NCBI RefSeq assembly: GCF_008329985.2
Contig: NZ_CP038437.2
Coordinates: 1,984,001 to 2,048,000, forward strand
Origin: Halomonas binhaiensis
GTDB taxonomy: Bacteria; Pseudomonadota; Gammaproteobacteria; Pseudomonadales; Halomonadaceae
Reading direction: 5' to 3'
DNA length: 64,000 bases
The position numbers were made by a program, and so were the translations under genes. Under the pieces are notes generated by a model, which did no database searches, was not told the origin of the DNA, and saw only the letters and a list, made by a program, of their open reading frames with translations. Positions 35,032 through 42,263 of this stretch are shown one piece after another; positions within the stretch are counted from its first letter, which is position 1; each line of letters begins with the position of its first letter.

Positions 35032-35772
35032 TCAGGCCTGTTCGGCGGGCGTGTCGATTTGAGTGGCCGGGGAGGCCAGGCGCGCCACCATGGCACCGAC
35101 CATGCGACTGGAATGTTCGGCAGCCTGCTCGAGGAAATCCTCGAAGGATAAATGGTTGTCTCCTTGACCAGCGATGTCAGAGAGCGCGCGGATGACCACG
35201 AAAGGGCAGCCATAGAGATGGCAGGTCTGGGCAATGGCTGCAGCTTCCATCTCTGCTGCCAGCATGGTCGGGAAGCGGGTACGGGTGCGGGCAACGAGAT
35301 CTGGGCAAGCCATGAAGACATCTCCAGTGGCGATCAGGCCTTCGGTGACCTTGACCTCGCCCATGGCCTCGACACATTCGGCTGCCACCTTTACCAGGCG
35401 CTCATCGGGGAGGTAGGCGGCTGGCATGTTGGGTACCTGGCCGTGCTCATAACCGAATACCACAGCATCGACGTCGTGATGGCGAACTTCGCTGGAAACG
35501 ACGATGTCGCCAATATTCAAGTCCTCGCCAAACCCGCCGGCAGAACCGGTGTTGATGATGGCTTCTGGCTGATAGTTATCCAGCAGCAGTGTCGTGCCAA
35601 TCGCGGCATTCACCTTGCCAATGCCGGATTGCAGCAGGATTACCTCTGCGCCGTGCAAGCGGCCTATGTGGAAGGTGGAGCCGACATGGGTGCGAGTGGT
35701 AACGTCTTCCAGTTGGCTGGCCAGAATGGCAACTTCCTGAGCCATGGCGCCAATGATGCCAATACGTTTCAT
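35032..35772 (-). CDS. mtnN: 5'-methylthioadenosine/S-adenosylhomocysteine nucleosidase MtnN (Pfs)
   Basis: This 246-residue enzyme hydrolyses SAH to S-ribosylhomocysteine and adenine, and also MTA and 5'-deoxyadenosine. The N-terminal MKRIGIIGAMAQEVAIL contains the catalytic Glu of the family, INTGSAGGFGEDLNIGDIV lies near residue 73, and AAEMEAAAIAQTCHLYGCPFVVIRALSDIAG near 170-200 holds the ribose-binding Glu and the catalytic Asp. It is about 14 residues longer than E. coli MtnN at the C-terminus. It follows luxS after 37 bases on the same strand, so the two consecutive steps of SAH recycling and AI-2 formation share a transcript. Confidence 0.96.
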   Translation of the reverse strand: MKRIGIIGAMAQEVAILASQLEDVTTRTHVGSTFHIGRLHGAEVILLQSGIGKVNAAIGTTLLLDNYQPEAIINTGSAGGFGEDLNIGDIVVSSEVRHHDVDAVVFGYEHGQVPNMPAAYLPDERLVKVAAECVEAMGEVKVTEGLIATGDVFMACPDLVARTRTRFPTMLAAEMEAAAIAQTCHLYGCPFVVIRALSDIAGQGDNHLSFEDFLEQAAEHSSRMVGAMVARLASPATQIDTPAEQA

Positions 35773-35809
35773 ATAGGGTGGATTCTCCTGAACGAAGTGA
35801 AATGAGGGC

Positions 35810-36277
35810 TCAGGCGAAGACCTGGGTCCATTCGTCACGCTTGGCCAGGAGGTCCCTTGCCAGTGCCTGGGCGCCTTCCAGGCTATGGCTCGCAGCCCAG
35901 CCGCACTGCACTTCATTGCAGGCAGGCACTTCTGTTGCGGTGAGTACATCCTTGAGAGTGTTCTCGATCAGGCTGAGGACATCGTCATAGTCATCATGAT
36001 TGATCATGGCAACATAGAAGCCGGTCTGACAGCCCATGGGGCTGATGTCCACTACCTTGTCGGAGTGATTGCGTGACAGCTCGGCCAGCAGGTGCTCCAG
36101 CGAGTGGAGTGCAGGCATTTCCATGTGTTCGCGGTTCGGCTGGCAGATGCGCAGATCGTACTTGTGAATACGGTCACCATTCTCGCCAGTCTTGATGTCG
36201 GCCAAGCGGACATAGGGGGCCTTCACCTTAGTGTGATCAAGGTTGAAGCTTTCGACATTCATCTTCTTGTCGCTCAT
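35810..36277 (-). CDS. luxS: S-ribosylhomocysteine lyase LuxS
   Basis: This 155-residue metalloenzyme converts S-ribosylhomocysteine to homocysteine and DPD, the precursor of autoinducer-2. Metal ligands H58 and H62 are in [11 protein letters not shown] and C125 in EVQCGWAAS. The catalytic C83 is in [10 protein letters not shown]. The motif is HSLEH instead of the usual HTLEH, a conservative Thr-to-Ser change. GAGGT precedes the ATG. It forms a two-gene unit with mtnN, opposite in order to reaction order but typical of an activated-methyl-cycle operon. Whether AI-2 is used as a signal cannot be told. Confidence 0.96.
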   Translation of the reverse strand: MSDKKMNVESFNLDHTKVKAPYVRLADIKTGENGDRIHKYDLRICQPNREHMEMPALHSLEHLLAELSRNHSDKVVDISPMGCQTGFYVAMINHDDYDDVLSLIENTLKDVLTATEVPACNEVQCGWAASHSLEGAQALARDLLAKRDEWTQVFA

Positions 36278-36345
36278 GGCGCGGACCTCGCGAGAAACTG
36301 ATGTAACGATAAAAGAAAAAGTGGGCGCTCATTCTACTAAAGTGT

Positions 36346-36373
36346 TGAGGCGTCCGCACCAGAGGACGCCTCA
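36346..36373 (-). terminator. Terminator between folD and luxS
   Basis: The inverted repeat TGAGGCGTCC / GGACGCCTCA (8-nt loop) lies 100 bases beyond the folD stop and 69 bases before the luxS start on the minus strand. The T-tract on the minus strand is short. Confidence 0.55.
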
Positions 36374-36472
36374 GGGAAGCACGACATGTATTCCTATGCC
36401 TAGGAATCAGCAGATTGCGCACGGATGATGCCTTCAATCTTGTTCAATAGAACTGGCTGTCCATGCAGATGA

Positions 36473-37336
36473 TCAGACTTGCTCGGCATCATGCAGTTCT
36501 GCTGCCATCAGCGTGTTCTCCAGCAGGCTGGCGACAGTCATGGGGCCGACGCCGCCCGGTACGGGAGTGATGTAGCTGGCGCGCTCTGAAGCGGTGGCAA
36601 AGTCCACGTCACCTACCAGAGTGCCATCTTCCTGTCGATTGATCCCCACATCGATGACGATGGAGCCTTCGCGAATCCACTCGCCCTTCACCAGGCCGGG
36701 CTTGCCGACAGCGACGACCAATACCTCTGCACGGCGGACATGCTGTTCGAGGTCTCGGGTGAAGCGGTGGCATACCGTGGTGGTGCAACCTGCCAGCATC
36801 AATTCGAGTGCCATGGGGCGACCGACAATGTTGGATGCCCCGACCACTGTGGCATTGAGGCCGCGCACCTTGAGCCCAGTGTGCTGGAGCAGGGTCATGA
36901 CGCCCTTGGGAGTGCAGGGGCGAAGCAGAGGAAGGCGTTGTGCCAGGCGGCCCAGGTTGTAGGGGTGAAAACCGTCTACATCCTTGCTTGGTAGAATGCG
37001 CTCGAGGATTGGGCGGGAGTCGAGGTGGTTCGGTAGGGGGAGCTGAACCAGAATGCCGTCAATGCTGGGGTCTGCATTCAGCTGGTCGACCAGTGCCTCC
37101 AGTTCTGCCTGAGTCGTGGACGCTGGCAAGGTGTGCTTGACGGAGTGCAGGCCCGCTTCTTCGCATGCCTTGTGCTTGTTGCGCACATAGACCTCGGAAG
37201 CGGGGTCCTCTCCGACCAGCACGACCGCCAGTCCCGGGACCCTGGCGCCGGCTTCACGGCGTGCCTGCACTTGGCGGGCAACTTGCTGGCGAACAGAGGC
37301 GGCTATCGATTTACCATCGATGAGTTGGGCGGTCAT
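36473..37336 (-). CDS. folD: Methylenetetrahydrofolate dehydrogenase/cyclohydrolase FolD
   Basis: This 287-residue bifunctional enzyme interconverts 5,10-methylene-THF and 10-formyl-THF with NADP. It has the catalytic Tyr/Lys block [16 protein letters not shown] near residue 48, the signature [13 protein letters not shown] near 92, [14 protein letters not shown], the Rossmann motif [17 protein letters not shown] near 165 and [18 protein letters not shown] near 260. The length matches E. coli FolD. GAGGGAA precedes the ATG. It is a single gene, closed by a hairpin before luxS. Confidence 0.97.
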   Translation of the reverse strand: MTAQLIDGKSIAASVRQQVARQVQARREAGARVPGLAVVLVGEDPASEVYVRNKHKACEEAGLHSVKHTLPASTTQAELEALVDQLNADPSIDGILVQLPLPNHLDSRPILERILPSKDVDGFHPYNLGRLAQRLPLLRPCTPKGVMTLLQHTGLKVRGLNATVVGASNIVGRPMALELMLAGCTTTVCHRFTRDLEQHVRRAEVLVVAVGKPGLVKGEWIREGSIVIDVGINRQEDGTLVGDVDFATASERASYITPVPGGVGPMTVASLLENTLMAAELHDAEQV

Positions 37337-37724
37337 TGGCTTCCCTCAGCACAAGAAAAGTGGATAGGCACAAAAATGCGCAAGGATTTTCGCATGCCGG
37401 GTCGTTCAGTGGAACCGGCTTGTTGCATGACTTCCTCTCAGTATCTTCTGTATCTCCGGATCATGCATAGAGAGATGGGCTCCTTGATGCGGAGGCTGAT
37501 GTCCCAGGGTGTCGAAGGGTAGGGGGCATGGCGATGCACAGATTGAGTGTGTAGGTATATGACGGATTGAGCGCGTTGGCATATAGATGTAGGCGTTGTG
37601 TCGTTGCATAGTGTTTACAAGGAATTTTATCTATCCGCTTGACGCCGGGTCAGATTTCCGTAGAATACGCAGCGCTTGGCAAGACCTGTGAAGGCAGCGT
37701 CAAGGGCCGTGCAACTTGTGCCGA
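37337..37724. other. Intergenic region folD/tRNA operon
   Basis: This 388-base gap contains the folD leader and promoter region (minus strand) and, at the far end, the tRNA operon promoter (37639-37666) with its short leader. Short open frames across it have no ribosome-binding sites or family match. I see no further gene in it. Confidence 0.45.
37639..37666 (+). promoter_or_regulatory. Sigma-70 promoter of the tRNA operon
   Basis: TTGACG (37639-37644), a 16-nt spacer and TAGAAT (37661-37666) lie about 60 bases before tRNA-Pro. The following ACGCAGCGC is a GC-rich discriminator, typical of stringently controlled stable-RNA promoters. Confidence 0.65.
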
Positions 37725-37801
37725 CGGGGTGTAGCGCAGTCTGGTAGCGCGCCTGCTTTGGGAGCAGGATGTCGGGGGTTCGAATCCCTCCACCCCGACC
37801 A
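37725..37801 (+). tRNA. tRNA-Pro (anticodon TGG)
   Basis: This is a 77-nt cloverleaf with acceptor CGGGGTG pairing with CACCCCG, anticodon stem CCTGC/GCAGG around loop TTTGGGA (anticodon TGG), T-arm GGGGG-TTCGAAT-CCCTC and encoded CCA. It is the first gene of a Pro-Arg-His-His cluster. Confidence 0.96.
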
Positions 37802-37869
37802 CAACTTGTTGATTGTATTGAAGAATATTCTTCGGCAAGGTTGTGGTGAAGCATGTGGTTGTGTAGTAT

Positions 37870-37946
37870 GCGCCCATAGCTCAACCGGATAGAGCAACGG
37901 CCTTCTAAGCCGTAGGTTGCAGGTTCGAGTCCTGCTGGGCGTGCCA
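37870..37946 (+). tRNA. tRNA-Arg (anticodon TCT)
   Basis: This is a 77-nt cloverleaf with acceptor GCGCCCA pairing with TGGGCGT (one G-T wobble), anticodon stem ACGGC/GCCGT around loop CTTCTAA (anticodon TCT), T-loop TTCGAGT and encoded CCA. It reads AGA and AGG codons. It lies 68 bases after tRNA-Pro in the same cluster. Confidence 0.96.
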
Positions 37947-38005
37947 CGTCGTGTGGCGGCCAATCCTGGGTCTTCCGGTGGTGTCAGGCAAGCTGTTATC
38001 GATAT

Positions 38006-38081
38006 GGTGGATGTAGCTCAGTGGTAGAGCCCCGGATTGTGGCTCCGGTGGTCGTGGGTTCGATCCCCATCATCCACCCCA
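38006..38081 (+). tRNA. tRNA-His (anticodon GTG), copy 1
   Basis: This 76-nt tRNA includes the extra G at position -1 that is specific to tRNA-His, opposite C73. Acceptor GTGGATG pairs with CATCCAC, anticodon stem CCGGA/TCCGG encloses TTGTGGC, T-loop is TTCGATC, and CCA is encoded. It is identical to the copy at 38184. Confidence 0.95.
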
Positions 38082-38183
38082 CTCGATGCAGTAACTGATT
38101 TTGTAGTGACTTGCTGGTCCATGTCTCGTGTAGACGATGATCTGGGTTGGCTGAAGGTCTACAAGGCAGATCTTCAAGGTTGT

Positions 38184-38259
38184 GGTGGATGTAGCTCAGT
38201 GGTAGAGCCCCGGATTGTGGCTCCGGTGGTCGTGGGTTCGATCCCCATCATCCACCCCA
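38184..38259 (+). tRNA. tRNA-His (anticodon GTG), copy 2
   Basis: This has the same 76-nt sequence as the copy at 38006, including G-1 and CCA. The 102-base spacer between the two copies contains no tRNA. It is the last gene of the cluster, and tig begins about 390 bases on. Confidence 0.95.
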
Positions 38260-38650
38260 TTGCCTTGACCTTTCCTGTATGCTTCTCTTTCTTCTCGGTT
38301 CTCCTTCGCCAAGGCGCTTGCGCTGGCGTGCTCTGCTGGCAAGGTTTGCTAGAACACATCTCGTTCCTGGTCTTCTGGCCTCTGATTTTCATGTGGATGT
38401 TGTCGATCCTGCAGGCTGCCCTCATTGTTTCGTATTGTATTGATGCACTGTGTTGGGCATGGTCGACATGATCCGGCATCGTCATCACGACAGTTTTTGC
38501 GCATGTTGCCATGGTTTTGCCCTTGTAATAGTGAAAAGGGGCCCCATAGTGGTAGGGTTCGCGCTTGCCAGTGCTCAAAGGGATTCATAAAATCCTTTCT
38601 TTGATGTTTTACATTGTTCCAGTACGACTCCAGTCGGTAGAGGATTATTC
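38260..38650. other. Intergenic region tRNA-His/tig
   Basis: This 391-base gap contains the 3' trailer of the tRNA operon and the promoter and leader of tig. Possible promoter elements TTGCCA (38565-38570) and CATAAA (38586-38591) are 15 bases apart, which is weak. There is an imperfect GC hairpin around GCGCTTGCGC at about 38312. No convincing coding frame or RNA gene is visible. Confidence 0.4.
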
Positions 38651-39991
38651 ATGCAAGTTTCCGTCGATACGACCTCCCAGATCGAACGCCGCGTCAACAT
38701 CCAGGTGCCGGCCGCCGAGATCGACGAGGCCGTAGCCGCCCGTCTCCAGGATGCCGCCAAGAATGTCCGTCTCGACGGCTTCCGCAGGGGCAAGGTGCCG
38801 ATGTCGGTAGTTCGTCAGCGCTATGGTCAGGAAGTACGTAACGAGGTCGTGGGCGAAGTGATGCGTGAGCGCTATGTGCGCGCCATCACCGATGAAAAGC
38901 TCAATCCGGCTGGTTGGCCCCAGATCGAGGCCAACGTTAATGAAGCCGGCAAGGACCTTGAGTTCACTGCCGTCCTCGAGGTGTACCCGGAGATCGAGCT
39001 GGCGTCTATCGAAGGCGCAGAAGTCGAGCGTCCGGTGGTCGATATTGCCGATAGCGATGTCGATGAGATGATCGAGACTCTGCGCAAGCAGAATGCCGCC
39101 TGGGAAGATGTCGAACGTGCTGCGGCCGATGGTGATCAGGTCAGCATCGATTTCGAAGGTTTCCTCGGTGATGAAGCTTTCGAAGGTGGCAGCGCCAAGG
39201 GCCACAACCTGGTGTTGGGTTCTGGCAGCTTCATTCCTGGTTTCGAAGATCAGCTGATCGGTGCCGCTGCTGGTGAGGACAAGGAAATCAAGGTGACCTT
39301 CCCCGAGGATTACCAGGCCGAGAACCTGGCGGGCAAGGAAGCAACTTTCAAGGTCAAGGTGCATGGCGTCCAGGGTCAGGCTCTGCCTGAAATCGATGCG
39401 GACTTCATCGAGAAGTTTGGCGTCGAAGGCGGCGATGTCGAGGCCTTCCGTGCCGAGATCAAGAGCAACATGAGCCGCGAAGCTGGCCAGGCGGTGGAAA
39501 ACCGCGTCAAGAGCCAGGTACTGAGCGCTCTGCAGAAGGCCAACGATATTCCAGTGCCTCAGACATTGATCCAGCAGGAAACCGATGTCCTCAAGCGTCA
39601 GGCTGCTCAACAGTTTGGCTTGGGTGAGGACTTTGATGTCAGCCAGCTGCCTAACGAACTGTTTGCTGACCAGGCCAAGACCCGTGTCAAGGTTGGTCTG
39701 CTGCTGGCCGAAGTGATCAAGGCCAACGAGCTGGAAGCCAGCGATGATGAGATCAAGGCCAAGGTCGAGGACCTGTCCAAGCAGTACCAGCAGCCGGAAG
39801 AGGTTGTCGAGTACTATATGAACAATGAGCAGATGAAAACTCAGGTGAAATCTGCTCTGCTTGAAGAGAAGGCTGTGGCTCAGTTGCTTGAGCAGGCTAC
39901 TGTGAAGGACGTGGAAATGTCCTACCAGGATGCTCTGGCGGCAGCGCAGCAGCCGGGCGATGACGACGAGCAGGAAGGCGAAGACGCCTGA
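38651..39991 (+). CDS. tig: Trigger factor
   Basis: This 446-residue ribosome-associated chaperone has an N-terminal ribosome-binding domain with the signature GFRRGKVPMSVVRQRYG (near residues 42-58; the E. coli motif is GFRxGKxP). A FKBP-type PPIase domain (about 150-245, DQVSIDFEGFLGDEAFEGGSA, FIPGFEDQLIGAAAGEDKEIKV) follows, then a helical C-terminal substrate-binding domain ending in an acidic tail (DDDEQEGEDA). GAGGA lies 8 bases before the ATG. It leads the tig-clpP-clpX-lon-hupB-ppiD block, with a terminator after it. Confidence 0.97.
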   Translation: MQVSVDTTSQIERRVNIQVPAAEIDEAVAARLQDAAKNVRLDGFRRGKVPMSVVRQRYGQEVRNEVVGEVMRERYVRAITDEKLNPAGWPQIEANVNEAGKDLEFTAVLEVYPEIELASIEGAEVERPVVDIADSDVDEMIETLRKQNAAWEDVERAAADGDQVSIDFEGFLGDEAFEGGSAKGHNLVLGSGSFIPGFEDQLIGAAAGEDKEIKVTFPEDYQAENLAGKEATFKVKVHGVQGQALPEIDADFIEKFGVEGGDVEAFRAEIKSNMSREAGQAVENRVKSQVLSALQKANDIPVPQTLIQQETDVLKRQAAQQFGLGEDFDVSQLPNELFADQAKTRVKVGLLLAEVIKANELEASDDEIKAKVEDLSKQYQQPEEVVEYYMNNEQMKTQVKSALLEEKAVAQLLEQATVKDVEMSYQDALAAAQQPGDDDEQEGEDA

Positions 39992-40002
39992 TAGCACGCC
40001 GC

Positions 40003-40028
40003 AGGCCGGCCCGCTGGGCCGGCCTTGT
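40003..40028 (+). terminator. Hairpin between tig and clpP
   Basis: The 10-bp GC-rich stem AGGCCGGCCC / GGGCCGGCCT with a 3-nt loop is followed by TGTCGTCT. It lies 11 bases after the tig stop. Confidence 0.7.
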
Positions 40029-40070
40029 CGTCTCTTCCCCCAATCACACCGGATGTAAGGACATCTTCCC

Positions 40071-40691
40071 ATGCACAACGAGTTCGACATTCGCGCCGCC
40101 GGGGGCCTGGTGCCCATGGTCGTCGAGCAGAGCGCCCGCGGCGAGCGTGCTTATGACATCTATTCCCGCTTGCTCAAGGAACGCGTGATCTTCCTCGTGG
40201 GACCGGTGGAAGACTACATGGCCAACCTGCTGGTGGCCCAGTTGCTGTTCCTCGAGTCCGAAAATCCGGACAAGGATATCCATCTCTACATCAATTCACC
40301 GGGCGGTTCGGTAACGGCGGGTATGTCAATCTATGACACCATGCAGTTCATCAAGCCTGACGTGTCTACTGTATGTATTGGTCAGGCAGCCAGCATGGGT
40401 GCGTTGCTGCTGACTGGAGGCGCAGCCGGCAAGCGTTACTGCCTGCCCAACTCACGGATGATGATTCATCAGCCCTTGGGTGGTTATCAGGGGCAGGCCA
40501 CGGATATCGAGATTCATACCCGTGAGATCCTGGGAATCCGTGAAAAGCTGAACAAGATTCTGTCCCATCATACTGGTCAGGACCTTGACACCATTGCCCG
40601 AGATACTGACCGTGATAACTTCATGAGTGGCGCTCAGGCTGCAGAGTATGGCCTGATCGACGCAGTGCTGGATAAGCGGCCAGTATCCTGA
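40071..40691 (+). CDS. clpP: ATP-dependent Clp protease proteolytic subunit ClpP
   Basis: This 206-residue serine peptidase forms the tetradecameric ClpP barrel. The catalytic triad is visible as S108 ([13 protein letters not shown]), H133 (MMIHQPLGG) and D182 (TDRDNFMS). [18 protein letters not shown] near residue 75 forms the oxyanion/substrate strand. The N-terminus shows the short propeptide before [23 protein letters not shown], which is removed in E. coli. AAGGA lies 10 bases before the ATG. clpX follows after 79 bases and encodes its ATPase partner. Confidence 0.98.
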   Translation: MHNEFDIRAAGGLVPMVVEQSARGERAYDIYSRLLKERVIFLVGPVEDYMANLLVAQLLFLESENPDKDIHLYINSPGGSVTAGMSIYDTMQFIKPDVSTVCIGQAASMGALLLTGGAAGKRYCLPNSRMMIHQPLGGYQGQATDIEIHTREILGIREKLNKILSHHTGQDLDTIARDTDRDNFMSGAQAAEYGLIDAVLDKRPVS

Positions 40692-40770
40692 TAGCGTGCA
40701 GTCTTGCGCGCTGTGAATACGTGATTTCCCGGTGGCCATTCGTGGCCACCGCTGTCAGAGAGGTACGCGA

Positions 40771-42069
40771 ATGGCCGACGGCAAAGGCAAGGACGACAAT
40801 GGCAAGCTGCTGTATTGCTCGTTCTGTGGCAAGAACCAGAATGAAGTACGCAAGCTGATTGCCGGTCCTTCCGTGTATATCTGCGATGAATGTGTCGACC
40901 TGTGTAACGACATCATTCGCGAAGAAGTTCTCGATGCCGATGCCGAGAGTGAAGAGGAGCGTCTGCCCGTTCCGCGCGAGATTCGCCACACTCTCGACGA
41001 TTATGTGATCGGCCAGGACCGCGCCAAGACGGTGCTGTCTGTGGCGGTCTACAATCATTACAAGCGTCTGCGTCATGGGGCGAAGAGTAGCAGCAAGGAT
41101 GACATCGAGCTCGGTAAGTCCAACATTCTGCTGATTGGGCCAACGGGGAGCGGCAAGACGCTGCTTGCCGATACGCTTGCGCGCTTGCTCAATGTTCCCT
41201 TCACCATTGCTGATGCCACCACGCTCACTGAGGCGGGGTATGTCGGCGAGGATGTCGAGAATATCATCCAGAAGCTGCTGCAGAAGTGCGATTACGATGT
41301 GGACAAGGCCGAGAGGGGTATTGTCTATATCGATGAAATCGACAAGATTTCACGCAAGTCCGATAATCCTTCCATCACCCGTGACGTATCGGGAGAAGGG
41401 GTGCAGCAGGCACTGCTCAAGCTGATCGAAGGCACGACGGCTTCGGTACCTCCACAAGGTGGACGCAAGCATCCGCAGCAGGAGTTCCTGCAGGTTGATA
41501 CCAGCAATATCCTGTTCATTGTTGGTGGCGCTTTCGCTGGCCTCGACAAGGTCATTCGCGACCGTGCCGAGACCGGTGGCATCGGCTTCAATGCTGAGGT
41601 CAAGAGCAAGGATGAGAGCAAGGGTGTCGGCGAGCTGCTTGGTGAGGTGGAGCCAGAGGACCTGGTCAAGTTTGGCCTGATCCCTGAGTTTGTCGGCCGT
41701 CTTCCCGTGATTGCGACGCTGACAGAGCTGACCGAGGATGCCTTGATCCAGATCCTCACTGAGCCGAAAAACTCCCTCGTCAAGCAGTACAGCCGCTTGT
41801 TCGAGATGGAGGGTGTCGAACTGGACTTCCGTGAAGATGCGCTCCAGGCTGTGGCCCGCAAAGCCATGGCTCGCAAGACGGGTGCTCGCGGTCTGCGTTC
41901 CATCATGGAATCGGTGTTGCTCGATACCATGTATGAAATCCCTTCTTTGGAGGGTGTCTCCAAGGTGGTCATCGATGCCTCGGTGATCGGAGGAGAAAGT
42001 GACCCTCTGCTCATCTACTCTCAGGCTGAGCAGGAAGAGCAGGCCCGCGTTGATGGCACCGATGGTTGA
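40771..42069 (+). CDS. clpX: Clp protease ATP-binding subunit ClpX
   Basis: This 432-residue AAA+ unfoldase feeds substrates to ClpP. It has an N-terminal C4 zinc domain (C16, C19, C38, C41: [19 protein letters not shown]) and Walker [16 protein letters not shown] near residue 119. Walker [11 protein letters not shown] is followed by the pore loop in [14 protein letters not shown], the ClpP-binding IGF-type loop (GGIGFNAE near 270) and the sensor-2 region [15 protein letters not shown]. The ATG at 40771 follows AGAGAGG by 7 bases; an in-frame upstream start at 40732 was rejected because [19 protein letters not shown] is the family start. Confidence 0.98.
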   Translation: MADGKGKDDNGKLLYCSFCGKNQNEVRKLIAGPSVYICDECVDLCNDIIREEVLDADAESEEERLPVPREIRHTLDDYVIGQDRAKTVLSVAVYNHYKRLRHGAKSSSKDDIELGKSNILLIGPTGSGKTLLADTLARLLNVPFTIADATTLTEAGYVGEDVENIIQKLLQKCDYDVDKAERGIVYIDEIDKISRKSDNPSITRDVSGEGVQQALLKLIEGTTASVPPQGGRKHPQQEFLQVDTSNILFIVGGAFAGLDKVIRDRAETGGIGFNAEVKSKDESKGVGELLGEVEPEDLVKFGLIPEFVGRLPVIATLTELTEDALIQILTEPKNSLVKQYSRLFEMEGVELDFREDALQAVARKAMARKTGARGLRSIMESVLLDTMYEIPSLEGVSKVVIDASVIGGESDPLLIYSQAEQEEQARVDGTDG

Positions 42070-42126
42070 TGTCACACATTCGTGCGTGACGCCGGTCGTC
42101 GCGACACTGCTTGCATGATGCAGAAT

Positions 42127-42150
42127 AGGGGGCCGCAAATGCGGCCCCTT
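42127..42150 (+). terminator. Terminator after clpX
   Basis: The stem AGGGGGCCGC / GCGGCCCCTT (one wobble pair, 4-nt AAAT loop) lies 58 bases after the clpX stop, ahead of the lon promoter. Confidence 0.65.
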
Positions 42151-42196
42151 CCATCTGCAACACTTTTACCAAGTCCCGGCCAATGGTGTCACTCCC

Positions 42197-42223
42197 CTTG
42201 CAATTCCAGTGGTGTGCCCCCAT
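42197..42223 (+). promoter_or_regulatory. Sigma-32 (heat-shock)-like promoter of lon
   Basis: CTTGCA (42197-42202), a 15-nt spacer and CCCCAT (42218-42223) lie about 40 bases before the lon start. This is close to the RpoH consensus CTTGAA-N13-17-CCCCAT, with one mismatch in the -35. lon is a classical heat-shock gene in gammaproteobacteria. Confidence 0.6.
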
Positions 42224-42263
42224 TCCTCTGGTATTAACCCGCCATGTTTGAGGAACGTCTGCG

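Noticed and set aside
37700..37963. Minus-strand open frames across the tRNA genes
   Set aside because: They are antisense to tRNA-Pro and tRNA-Arg. Stable RNA genes often yield spurious frames, and frames like these are a known source of false protein families.
38645..40117. 490-codon open frame on the minus strand opposite tig
   Set aside because: It covers tig and part of clpP in antisense and has no recognisable domain. tig is supported by its ribosome-binding, PPIase and C-terminal features.
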